DNA of 38,708 nt from Gammaproteobacteria bacterium. GTDB lineage: Bacteria > Pseudomonadota > Gammaproteobacteria > Pseudomonadales > Moraxellaceae. The stretch spans positions 1-38,708 of the forward strand of contig JAGWUI010000025.1 of the NCBI GenBank assembly GCA_028868515.1, read 5' to 3'. A program made the position numbers and the translations under genes. How positions within the stretch are numbered: position 1 is the first letter of the stretch; each line of letters opens with the position of its first letter. The notes under the pieces were generated by a model. That model saw nothing but the letters and a program-made list of their open reading frames with translations. It was not told the DNA's origin and did not search any database. Shown here piece after piece: positions 7,790 through 14,887 of the stretch.

Positions 7790-7875
7790 GGCAAACGCAT
7801 TCTATTCGGACGTTTGCCTGATCGGTAACGTTCGAATGCTTAAAGCCCTAGCATTCGCTAGGGCTTTTTGTTTTT
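7790..7875 (+). promoter_or_regulatory. Candidate transcription attenuator of rtcB
   Basis: Several mutually exclusive pairings are present. Hairpin A is GGCAAACG (7790-7797) with CGTTTGCC (7811-7818). CGAATGCT (7833-7840) can pair with AGCATTCG (7850-7857), an antiterminator-like fold; its core GAATGC can also pair with an upstream GCATTC at 7797-7802. The terminator fold is AAAGCCCTAG (7842-7851) with CTAGGGCTTT (7858-7867). The antiterminator arm at 7850-7857 uses bases of the terminator stem and loop, so the two cannot form together. A ribosome paused at the leader stop (7785-7787) would cover 7790-7799 and favour the antiterminator. This is read by eye, without folding energies. Confidence 0.55.
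7842..7875 (+). terminator. Intrinsic terminator inside the rtcB leader
   Basis: Perfect 10-bp stem AAAGCCCTAG / CTAGGGCTTT, loop CATTCG, then TTGTTTTTC. It lies 80 bases before the rtcB ATG, on the same transcript, with no other promoter of comparable quality between it and rtcB. It therefore either ends a small leader RNA or gates rtcB expression. Confidence 0.85.
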
Positions 7876-7954
7876 CTCATGCCTGCTTTTACCCAAAGCT
7901 GGATATGAATTGCGTTTACCCAACGTTTTTAAATTTGTAAGAGTAATAAAAATT

Positions 7955-9160
7955 ATGGCCATTCAATTAATTTTAAATGCCAATTCTGGATATGGCGTAC
8001 CTGTAAAGATATTTACGCGAGATGTTGAAGCAGAAGCACTTGAACAGTTGCAGAAAGTCGCACAGTTGCAATTTATTCATTCTCATGTTGCGGTGATGCC
8101 AGATGTACATGCAGGGATTGGCGCTACGGTTGGAAGTGTGATTCCAACTAAAAATGCGATTATTCCTGCTGCGGTTGGCGTCGATATCGGTTGCGGTATG
8201 AATGCAATCCGATTGGGACTGAAAGCTGCTCAACTTCCAGATAACCTACGGCAGATTCGTAGTGCGATTGAGCATAGCGTTCCTGTTGGTTTTGCACTGC
8301 ATAAGCAAGCGAAGGCAAAAGCATCAACCCTTGATCCTTTAGCGAAACGCTTAAAAGTGATTACCGATAAGCATCCTGGTTTGAAGCGCATGCTGCGTGA
8401 TTTTGATCGGACATGGCAAAAGCAATTAGGTACGCTTGGCGGTGGTAATCATTTCATTGAGCTTTGTATTGATGAGCAAGATGATGTCTGGGTCATGCTG
8501 CATTCGGGCAGTCGTGGATTAGGCAACTGTATCGGGACTTATTTTATTGAGCGAGCGAAGCAAGAAGCACAGCATCGCTTTGGTCATGTTCCTGATAAGG
8601 ATTTGTCCTATTTTGCAGAAGGTTCCGCTGGTTTCGATGATTATCTGGAAGCTGTCGGCTGGGCTCAGGATTATGCGATGGAAAATCGTCGTGAGATGAT
8701 GCGACTTATTTTGATTGCGATTCGTCAATATTTACCGGCATTCCAACTGACCAAAGAAGCGATTAACTGTCACCATAATTATGTGCAGCAAGAAGAACAT
8801 TTTGGTGAGCAAGCTTATGTCACACGCAAAGGTGCAATCAGTGCACATGAAGGTGAACTTGGGATTATTCCAGGTTCAATGGGCGCGAAATCGTATATTG
8901 TGCGCGGCAAGGGTAATCGTGAGTCTTTTTGTTCATGTTCGCATGGCGCGGGTCGGCGCATGAGTCGATCAAAGGCAAAGCGTTTATTTGCTGTTGCTGA
9001 TCTGGAGACACAAACATTAGGCATTGAGTGTCGTAAAGATCAGGGTGTGCTTGATGAAATTCCAGCAGCATACAAAGATATTGATGAGGTAATGGCTAAT
9101 CAAACTGATTTAGTTGAAGTTGTGCATACCTTGCGTCAAGTTCTTTGTATCAAGGGGTAG
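7955..9160 (+). CDS. rtcB: RNA-splicing ligase RtcB (3'-phosphate/5'-OH RNA ligase)
   Basis: GTP- and Mn-dependent RNA ligase that joins 2',3'-cyclic-phosphate or 3'-phosphate ends to 5'-OH ends, repairing tRNA and rRNA cut by ribonucleases. At 401 residues it is close to E. coli RtcB. Metal ligands are visible: D77 and C80 in GVDIGCGMN, H166 in GGGNHFIEL, H183 in MLHSGSRGLGN, and H273/H274 in NCHHNY. The guanylylated histidine is H330 in CSCSHGAGRRMSR. SMGAKSYIVRGKG binds the nucleotide. The frame stays open upstream to 7868, but that part overlaps the leader terminator; the ATG at 7955 gives the usual MAIQLI-type N-terminus. Its ribosome site is weak (GAG, 11-13 bases upstream). No archease, rtcA, rtcR or prfH lies beside it; a 58-residue basic protein does. 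Confidence 0.95.
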   Translation: MAIQLILNANSGYGVPVKIFTRDVEAEALEQLQKVAQLQFIHSHVAVMPDVHAGIGATVGSVIPTKNAIIPAAVGVDIGCGMNAIRLGLKAAQLPDNLRQIRSAIEHSVPVGFALHKQAKAKASTLDPLAKRLKVITDKHPGLKRMLRDFDRTWQKQLGTLGGGNHFIELCIDEQDDVWVMLHSGSRGLGNCIGTYFIERAKQEAQHRFGHVPDKDLSYFAEGSAGFDDYLEAVGWAQDYAMENRREMMRLILIAIRQYLPAFQLTKEAINCHHNYVQQEEHFGEQAYVTRKGAISAHEGELGIIPGSMGAKSYIVRGKGNRESFCSCSHGAGRRMSRSKAKRLFAVADLETQTLGIECRKDQGVLDEIPAAYKDIDEVMANQTDLVEVVHTLRQVLCIKG

Positions 9161-9163
9161 TCT

Positions 9164-9340
9164 ATGAAACTCAAAAAACAACTTCGGTTTAAAGAACGAA
9201 ATCTTTTGGCTTTACATCCGTTACTGCACAAAGGAGGTGTGCATCAAGAAGAGGATGTTGATATGGCGCGAATGCGTGAGCGCAAGCGCGAACAGCTCCG
9301 ATTGCGTAAAACCAATTGGTTAAGCGATTCGTCTTTATAA
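9164..9340 (+). CDS. Small basic protein coupled to rtcB
   Basis: 58 residues starting 3 bases after the rtcB stop; the ribosome site AAGGGG lies inside the last rtcB codons, so translation should be coupled. The sequence starts MKLKKQLRFKERNLLALHPL and continues LHKGGVHQEEDVDMARMRERKR, then EQLRLRKTNWLSDSSL. It is strongly basic, with a likely amphipathic helix at about 32-50 (MARMRERKREQLRLRK). I do not recognise the family with confidence. The ALHPLLHKGG segment followed by basic residues is faintly like ribosome-rescue factor ArfA (ALLxDPLFRxR), but the KGKGSY motif of ArfA is absent, so I do not call it ArfA. The basic charge and tight coupling suggest RNA or ribosome binding (inference). 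Confidence 0.72.
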   Translation: MKLKKQLRFKERNLLALHPLLHKGGVHQEEDVDMARMRERKREQLRLRKTNWLSDSSL

Positions 9341-9349
9341 ACTCAAATG

Positions 9350-9383
9350 AGATTGAGTAAGATTGAACAATCTTACTCAATCT
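9350..9383 (+). terminator. Long perfect hairpin ending the rtcB unit
   Basis: Perfect 15-bp stem AGATTGAGTAAGATT / AATCTTACTCAATCT with a 4-base loop GAAC, starting 10 bases past the small-protein stop. No T-run follows (ACACACTT). A second hairpin, TTAATTATT / AATAATTAA at 9390-9421, follows at once. Together they may protect the 3' end or act as a Rho-assisted stop. Confidence 0.6.
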
Positions 9384-9432
9384 ACACACTTAATTATTGT
9401 GCAGAGAAATTAAATAATTAACCCTTTGTATC

Positions 9433-9460
9433 TTGTCTGTGTCAGTAAATCCCCTACAAT
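9433..9460 (+). promoter_or_regulatory. Likely promoter of phaC
   Basis: TTGTCT (4 of 6) and TACAAT (5 of 6) with a 16-base spacer. The start would be near 9467, about 35 bases before the phaC ATG, whose ribosome site is AGGCGGAA. Confidence 0.6.
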
Positions 9461-9501
9461 GATTACAGAAACTTAATTCATCTGCGTCAGGCGGAATTTC
9501 A

Positions 9502-10659
9502 ATGCCATCATTATTAAAACCCATTACTTATGTCGTGCGTCAAACTCGTATGGGTATGCGCAATTCGATCAATCGCCGCCGTAATCCAGAGCAATATTTC
9601 TTACAAGACAAAACCGAGCGTATTGAGATACTTCGGGAAGGGTTGTTTTCGGTACATTATTATCCTGCATTGACCAATAACCGTGTGGATATTGAAGGGG
9701 AGTCTGTTGCAGTTAATAAAAAACATTATCCGATTCCATTGATTCTTGTCCCTCCATTAGGGGTGTATGCGTGGATTTTTGATTTGATGGCTGATCGTTC
9801 ATTGGTGCGTTATTTTCTAGCGCGCGGTTTTGATGTTTATTTAATTGACTGGGGAAAACCCGGACCAAATGAGTCACAGCTTTCATTAGAAAACTATACG
9901 TTGAATTGGTTTCCAAAAGCCGTAGCAGCAGTTCAAGAACATAGTGGACAAAAAGAAGTCTCACTTTTAGGTTACTGCATGGGCGGATTGCTGTCGATGA
10001 TCTATACCGCAGCTAGAGGTCAAGATGTGGTGCGCAATTTGATTACGATCGCATCTCCAGTTGATTTGCACAAAATGACCAATGGCGTTGGAAAACTTTC
10101 AAAGCTACTTTCTGGGCCAACAGGTTTGATTAGGCGTGTTACAGGGCCACAATTGGCAAAATTAGATCCGAGTGTTTTTCACGTGGATGGCAAAATTTTA
10201 TCGATTTTATTTAAAGCGTCATCACCGATGGGTACGATTACAAGTTACATTGATTTAATTAAGAATCTCGCAGATGACGATTATGTCAGTCGTTACATGA
10301 CGATGAATGAATGGTTTACCAACATGCCTGATTATCCGGGCGCGACTGTTCGCGAACTCCTGATGAAATTAGGAATCGCTAATCGTATGCATCGTGGTTA
10401 CTTTAGTCTAGGTGGTCATGAGGTGAGCTTTGAACGCATTAAAAGTTCGTTGTTGGCATTTGCGGGTGAAAGTGATGTGATTGCAACCGTGGCTTCAGCC
10501 AGTGCAATTATGAGTGTTGTTGGCTCATTGGATAAGACTTTTCAGGTGGTTCCCGGTGGTCACGCAGGCGTGTTTACGGGAAGTAAAGCCGCACATTCGA
10601 CTTGGTCAATTGCAGCAGATTGGCTCGAGTTACGTTCTGATTTAGAAGCAGTTGATTAA
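9502..10659 (+). CDS. phaC: Class III-type poly(hydroxyalkanoate) synthase (PhaC-like)
   Basis: 385-residue alpha/beta hydrolase of the PHA synthase family, which polymerises (R)-3-hydroxyacyl-CoA on the storage granule. The nucleophile elbow has Cys instead of Ser: LLGYCMGG, C159. The rest of the triad is D325 in AGESDVIA and H354 in PGGHAGVF. FDVYLIDWGKPGPNE (110-124) is the family's conserved strand and loop. The length fits the short class III form (about 355-390) rather than class I (near 590). Class III enzymes normally need PhaE, and no phaE, phaA or phaB is nearby; a phasin gene lies about 21 kb away. It could be a PhaC-related hydrolase with another role, but all catalytic residues are present. 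Confidence 0.83.
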   Translation: MPSLLKPITYVVRQTRMGMRNSINRRRNPEQYFLQDKTERIEILREGLFSVHYYPALTNNRVDIEGESVAVNKKHYPIPLILVPPLGVYAWIFDLMADRSLVRYFLARGFDVYLIDWGKPGPNESQLSLENYTLNWFPKAVAAVQEHSGQKEVSLLGYCMGGLLSMIYTAARGQDVVRNLITIASPVDLHKMTNGVGKLSKLLSGPTGLIRRVTGPQLAKLDPSVFHVDGKILSILFKASSPMGTITSYIDLIKNLADDDYVSRYMTMNEWFTNMPDYPGATVRELLMKLGIANRMHRGYFSLGGHEVSFERIKSSLLAFAGESDVIATVASASAIMSVVGSLDKTFQVVPGGHAGVFTGSKAAHSTWSIAADWLELRSDLEAVD

Positions 10660-10663
10660 AAAT

Positions 10664-11269
10664 ATGAATATTCAAAAAGCAGAACAGATGTTTGCCATGA
10701 TTAATGCGCGAAACTCAGATGGTTTACTTTCTGAGCCTGCACCGAGTCATGACGAGCTGGCATTTGCAATTCAGGCGGGTTTAACTGCGCCAGATCATCA
10801 CCGCTTGCAACCGTGGCGTTTTTTAACAGTTGAGGGTGATGCTCGGATCAAGCTAGGTGGCACGTTTCAGCAAGCATTGATTGCACGAGGCGAAACGGAT
10901 GAGGAGCTTTTGCGTAAAGTTCAATCTCAACCACTTCGCGCGCCATTGATTCTGATCTGTATTGTGGACGTCAAAGAACATCCAAAAGTTCCTGAAATTG
11001 AACAAGTCTTGAGTATGGGTGCAGCAGTTCAAAATATTTTATTAATGTTAAAAGCTCAAGGTTTTGGTGCGATTTGGCGTACTGGCGCAATTACAGGTTC
11101 TCCAGTATTAAAACAATCTCTAGGACTGCGTGAACAAGAGATCATTGCCGGTTTTGTCTATGTTGGGTCGTTGTCGCGAGAACTTCCTGAGCGCGCACGG
11201 ATCAGTACAGATCAATTTTTAAAGAGCTGGGATGAGTATTCATTCCTTTGCAGTATTCAGAATATATAA
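10664..11269 (+). CDS. Nitroreductase family protein, YdjA-like
   Basis: 201 residues with the short FMN nitroreductase fold of E. coli YdjA. Matching motifs are the N-terminal INARNSDGLLSEPAPS (YdjA: NRRSASRLAEPAPT), GLTAPDHHRLQPWRF, the RAPLILICI strand, EQVLSMGAAVQNILLMLKAQGFGAIWRTG, and GLREQEIIAGFVYVGS. It probably reduces small nitro or quinone-like compounds with NAD(P)H; the natural substrate is unknown. I chose the ATG at 10664, 4 bases after the phaC stop; a TTG at 10652 would overlap phaC. It is almost certainly cotranscribed with phaC, though a functional link is not evident. Confidence 0.88.
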   Translation: MNIQKAEQMFAMINARNSDGLLSEPAPSHDELAFAIQAGLTAPDHHRLQPWRFLTVEGDARIKLGGTFQQALIARGETDEELLRKVQSQPLRAPLILICIVDVKEHPKVPEIEQVLSMGAAVQNILLMLKAQGFGAIWRTGAITGSPVLKQSLGLREQEIIAGFVYVGSLSRELPERARISTDQFLKSWDEYSFLCSIQNI

Positions 11270-11293
11270 CGAATAGATAAAGCGGTTTAATAG

Positions 11294-11412
11294 CTATTCC
11301 AACAAATCATGTTACTAATTCTAGTACATTGAGCGGAGTCGAAATGTACGGTGTTGAGCCCCGTCACTTCGACTCCGCTCAGTGAACTATGATTTTTTAT
11401 TTATTGGAATAG
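11294..11412. repeat. 119-bp imperfect palindrome, MITE- or REP-like
   Basis: The outer ends are perfect inverted repeats CTATTCCAA (11294-11302) / TTGGAATAG (11404-11412). Inside them AAATCAT pairs with ATGATTT. The core arms are CATTGAGCGGAGTCGAAATG (11327-11346) and CACTTCGACTCCGCTCAGTG (11365-11384), which pair over 20 bases with only two G-T wobbles. The whole element can fold into one long hairpin. It lies between the nitroreductase and gpsA, has no ORF, and may also end transcription from the left. A decayed relative is at 231-305. Confidence 0.75.
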
Positions 11413-11462
11413 TTTTAGAATGAATCGCAACAAAACGAATTGTAAGTAAATAGGTTTTAAAG

Positions 11463-12557
11463 ATGACTGATACATCGATTGAAAAACAATCAACCACTTC
11501 TTCAAATCCAGAAGTAAAAACAGCACCTATGCGTGTGACTGTGCTGGGTGGTGGAAGTTTTGGAACAGCGATCGCCAACCTTGCATCTCGTAATGGCTGC
11601 GATACGCGGATGTTTATTCGCGATGCTGCTGTTGCCAAGGAAATGCAAGAGACAAGACGTAATCAGCGCTATTTACCTGATTTTGAAATGGATAAAAATT
11701 TATCGTTCACAGGTGATCTAGAATTCGCTGTGCGTGATCGAGATTTAATTTTAGTGGCCATTCCAAGTAGTAATTTTCGTGAAGTATTGCGCCAAGTTGC
11801 GCCTTTTATTACTGGGCAAGTCGTAGTTTCGTTAACGAAAGGTATCGAACCCGATAGTTTTGCATTGATGAGTGATATTATCCGTCAGGAATTACCACAA
11901 GTCGCTTACGGGGTGTTATCTGGTCCTAATCTTGCCAAAGAGCTGATGGCAGGGCAGCCAGCAGGTTCGGTGATTGCCAGTCCAAGTGAAGCGGTTAGAA
12001 ATGCAGTGCATAAAGCATTGGCGAGTGCTTTGTTTCGAGTATTTGCAAATACTGATGTACAAGGTGTTGAGTTGGGTGGTGCGCTTAAAAATATCTATGC
12101 CGTTGCTATGGGGATGGGCGCTGCTTATAACTTAGGCGAAAACACGCGTGCGATGTTGCTGACGCGGGCACTTGCAGAAATGAGCCGTTTTGCGGTGAAA
12201 TTAGGTGCAAACCCGCTGACATTTTTAGGATTATCTGGGGTTGGCGATTTAATCGCGACGTGTAGTAGCCCTTTAAGTCGTAATTATCAAATTGGTTTGG
12301 CTTTAGGGCATGGCAAAACATTAGAGGAAGCTGTTCAAGAGTTAGGGCAAACAGCAGAAGGGATTAACACGATTCGTCAGGTGCGCGCGCAAGCGAAAGC
12401 TTTAGATGTGTACATGCCGATTACTTGTGCATTATATGAAGTAATTTATGAAGGGAAACCTCCATTAGGGATTGCACTTTCATTAATGCAAACAGGTCAT
12501 CGTAGTGACGTTGAGTTTGTTTTACCGCACGCAGAACCACAGCCTAATAATCCATAA
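11463..12557 (+). CDS. gpsA: Glycerol-3-phosphate dehydrogenase [NAD(P)+]
   Basis: Makes sn-glycerol 3-phosphate from dihydroxyacetone phosphate for phospholipid synthesis. The Rossmann motif VTVLGGGSFGTAIAN begins near residue 25, VVSLTKGIEP is the second nucleotide loop, SGPNLAKEL follows, and the catalytic lysine is in VELGGALKNIYAVAMG. GLSGVGDLIATCSSPLSRNYQIG is the family substrate segment. At 364 residues it is about 25 longer than E. coli GpsA because of a polar N-terminal extension rich in Ser, Thr and Glu (residues 1-22); the Met at 23 directly before RVTVLGGG is a possible alternative start. It begins a run of closely spaced plus-strand genes through gspM. Confidence 0.95.
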   Translation: MTDTSIEKQSTTSSNPEVKTAPMRVTVLGGGSFGTAIANLASRNGCDTRMFIRDAAVAKEMQETRRNQRYLPDFEMDKNLSFTGDLEFAVRDRDLILVAIPSSNFREVLRQVAPFITGQVVVSLTKGIEPDSFALMSDIIRQELPQVAYGVLSGPNLAKELMAGQPAGSVIASPSEAVRNAVHKALASALFRVFANTDVQGVELGGALKNIYAVAMGMGAAYNLGENTRAMLLTRALAEMSRFAVKLGANPLTFLGLSGVGDLIATCSSPLSRNYQIGLALGHGKTLEEAVQELGQTAEGINTIRQVRAQAKALDVYMPITCALYEVIYEGKPPLGIALSLMQTGHRSDVEFVLPHAEPQPNNP

Positions 12558-12625
12558 TGAGTTTGCTATTTGGAATAGGTATCTGAAAAGCTTTAATAAA
12601 AGCATAAAGGGAATTTAGACGTTAT

Positions 12626-13099
12626 ATGCAATTAATATTAGTGCGTCATGGTGAAGCTGAACCTTATCAAGCTAACGACGCAATCCGTAATTTGACTGCG
12701 AGTGGTGTCATTCAGGCGCATTCGACGGCTGAACAAGTTTTAGCAAAATATCATCCAGATTTGTTTGTTGTCAGCCCGTATAAGCGGGCGCAACAAACGA
12801 TGGCTGCTTTTCAAAGTAAATATCCTCAAGTTCCATTGCATATTTTAGAAGGGATTACGCCTGATGCTGATCCTATTGTGGCGTTAGATGAATTGTCGAT
12901 ATTGTCTGAACAATATTCAGCAAAATGCATGGTTGTCGTTTGTCATATGAATGTGGTTGCTTATATGGCGGCACTGTTGATTGAAGAAGATCCAGAGAAC
13001 TTTGGTTTGGCAGAAGCGCGGATTTTTGAACAGCCAATGATTGTCATGGGATTGTCTGTTGAGAAGGCACGATTTTCACCAACAGGAGATTTGCACTAA
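12626..13099 (+). CDS. sixA: Phosphohistidine phosphatase SixA-like
   Basis: 157-residue single-domain histidine phosphatase. The RHG signature is at the N-terminus (LVRHGEAEP, nucleophile H8) and the second catalytic His is H107 in VVVCHMNVV; SPYKRAQQTM carries the conserved arginine. The size matches SixA, which removes phosphate from phosphohistidine of HPt domains or the nitrogen phosphotransferase system, rather than the larger phosphoglycerate mutases. It lies 68 bases after gpsA, and the gpsA-sixA-gspLM order suggests cotranscription without an obvious shared function. Confidence 0.87.
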   Translation: MQLILVRHGEAEPYQANDAIRNLTASGVIQAHSTAEQVLAKYHPDLFVVSPYKRAQQTMAAFQSKYPQVPLHILEGITPDADPIVALDELSILSEQYSAKCMVVVCHMNVVAYMAALLIEEDPENFGLAEARIFEQPMIVMGLSVEKARFSPTGDLH

Positions 13100-13143
13100 T
13101 GTTTTTTGTGATGCGTTCTGAATTGGTTTGGAGTAATCAATAA

Positions 13144-14394
13144 ATGCTGTATTTGTGGATGCCTGAGTACGGTGAAGTCAGTCAGGATGGCGCAACGATT
13201 GTGAATACATTTCGTTGGTGTACTTCTAAAAATATCTCATCACGTAGTGCTGCAAACCAGTCTGATTCAATCTGGAAAACGGCGATTGGCTGGGATGCAT
13301 TATTAGCAGCGACTGCGACTGAACATGTCTCTGAGGTGACTGTATTTTTTCCTACGGCAAGTGCTCAAATGCTGCGTCAAACGCTATCGCGTCCTCAGTT
13401 GCGCCAAATGGGCAGCAACGGTGTGCGTTATTTGCTGGAAGAGTATACGTTAACGCCAATTGATCAATTAGATGTACGCCATCAGCATCATGCAAATACA
13501 TTAACAGTCCTTGCCAAGCCTCAACAAGATGTTGCGGCTTTGGTCGCAAGTTTTGGATTGACGCCTTGGCGTGTTGTTGCAGCGCTGCCAGATTTCTTGT
13601 TGTTACCGATCGTTGAGGGGAGTGCAACATTACTGCTTGATGGTAGCAATCGTATTCTGCGTTTAGATGATACCTATGCGGTTTCTGCGGATGATTTGGA
13701 CATTACGCTTGCACGACTCACCGATGTTAAACGCATTCAAGTCATTGGACATGTGAATGATATTGATCGTGCGATCTTGGATACGCATAAAAATGCTGCA
13801 GGATTGGATTGGCAATTCCTTGATTTGCCTGTTGAATCGATCTTTCCTCCAGATGGTATTTCGACCAAGCATCCTTATAACTTGGTAGTCAGAACGCAAG
13901 AAGCGAGTATTTCGCCTTACTGGAAGGTTGTTGCCGCGGTACTCATCGCTGCGATAGCAGTGCAAATGTTATATGACGCAGTTTCAATTTGGCGTTATCA
14001 CAATATAGAGGCAGCAACTAAAGCCCAAGCTGAACAGCAGTATCGCCAATGGTTTCCTGATGAAAAGCGAATTGTTGACTTGAAGCGACAAATGCAAGGA
14101 CATTTGAATGGTTTGGGTGCGGTCGATATGACAGCACTTTCGATGATTAGTCGCGTTGGACCTGCGCTGAGCCAAGCGAATTTACCTGCCCAAAAAATTA
14201 ACTATTCTAGTAATGCGGGTGTTGGTCAACTCGAGTTGCAGATTAATGCACCGACTTTAGCGGCCTTAGAAAGTCTCAGAGCACAAATTGCAACGCAAGG
14301 TCTAGCTGCAGAATTAGGCTCAGTCAACACCGCACCGAAAAAAGCGGGAAGTGATGCAGGACAAGTATCTGGAACGATACGGGTGAAACTATGA
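13144..14394 (+). CDS. gspL: Type II secretion system protein GspL
   Basis: 416-residue inner-membrane platform protein that links the GspE ATPase to the periplasmic part of the secretion machine. The N-terminal half (about 1-255) is the cytoplasmic actin-like domain, with patterns such as ATEHVSEVTVFFPTASAQML and LLEEYTLTPIDQLDV. A single membrane segment is at about 259-281 (WKVVAAVLIAAIAVQMLYDA). The C-terminal periplasmic part includes a coiled stretch and a ferredoxin-like domain (YSSNAGVGQLELQINAPTLAALESLRAQI is in it). The ribosome site GGAG is about 8 bases before the ATG. Its stop overlaps gspM by ATGA. No other gsp genes are in the window; in Acinetobacter the T2SS genes are scattered. 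Confidence 0.9.
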   Translation: MLYLWMPEYGEVSQDGATIVNTFRWCTSKNISSRSAANQSDSIWKTAIGWDALLAATATEHVSEVTVFFPTASAQMLRQTLSRPQLRQMGSNGVRYLLEEYTLTPIDQLDVRHQHHANTLTVLAKPQQDVAALVASFGLTPWRVVAALPDFLLLPIVEGSATLLLDGSNRILRLDDTYAVSADDLDITLARLTDVKRIQVIGHVNDIDRAILDTHKNAAGLDWQFLDLPVESIFPPDGISTKHPYNLVVRTQEASISPYWKVVAAVLIAAIAVQMLYDAVSIWRYHNIEAATKAQAEQQYRQWFPDEKRIVDLKRQMQGHLNGLGAVDMTALSMISRVGPALSQANLPAQKINYSSNAGVGQLELQINAPTLAALESLRAQIATQGLAAELGSVNTAPKKAGSDAGQVSGTIRVKL

Positions 14395-14882
14395 ATTTAA
14401 GTAATACAGCTTTTGTAATCAAGATAAATACTCAAATTGCTACATGGGAAGCAGCATTTAGTCGCCTACCAAAGCGTGATCAAATGGCATTACTGATATT
14501 GTCCATGTTTCTTGCTGTCTTTATCGTTGTTGGTGGTGGCTATTGGCTTCATCATAAAGCCGCGCTTGCCAGAGATAATGCGGATCAACAACGCCAATTA
14601 TTGCTTTGGATGCGTGGACAAGCACCTCATTTACAGGCAAATTCTGGCCCTGTTCAATCATTATCAACAATTGTACAGACAGCGGCTGCGCAGCAGGGAA
14701 TCACCATTACTCAAACGGAAACTGGTGGACGTTTAATGGTTACCGCTCATCATCAAAGCTTTGCTGTATTGGGAACTTGGCTTACAAAGCTTGCACAATC
14801 AGGTATTCAAGTTGACCAATTAGATATAGAGCAACAAATGGGTAACGTCTTACAATTACAGGCAACTTTGACTAAACCATAG
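14391..14882 (+). CDS. gspM: Type II secretion system protein GspM
   Basis: 163 residues: a short cytoplasmic N-terminus with AFSRLPKRDQMA, the usual GspM entry, one membrane helix at about 31-53 (ALLILSMFLAVFIVVGGGYWL), a coiled linker, and a small periplasmic ferredoxin-like domain (VQSLSTIVQTAAAQQGITIT). GspM binds GspL and stabilises the inner-membrane platform. It overlaps gspL by 4 bases (ATGA), which implies coupled translation and matched amounts of the two partners. Confidence 0.9.
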   Translation: MNLSNTAFVIKINTQIATWEAAFSRLPKRDQMALLILSMFLAVFIVVGGGYWLHHKAALARDNADQQRQLLLWMRGQAPHLQANSGPVQSLSTIVQTAAAQQGITITQTETGGRLMVTAHHQSFAVLGTWLTKLAQSGIQVDQLDIEQQMGNVLQLQATLTKP

Positions 14883-14887
14883 AGTCT

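Noticed and set aside
7821-7860. A GTTCGAAT stretch in the rtcB leader looks like a tRNA T-loop, suggesting a tRNA or tRNA-like decoy.
   Set aside because: No acceptor, D or anticodon arms can be drawn around it, and the bases are better explained by the terminator and antiterminator stems.
7868-7954. Upstream extension of the rtcB frame to 7868.
   Set aside because: It overlaps the terminator T-run, adds 29 residues not typical of RtcB, and has no ribosome site.
9164-9340. Calling the small RtcB-coupled protein ArfA.
   Set aside because: The hydrophobic segment is only vaguely similar and the KGKGSY motif is absent.
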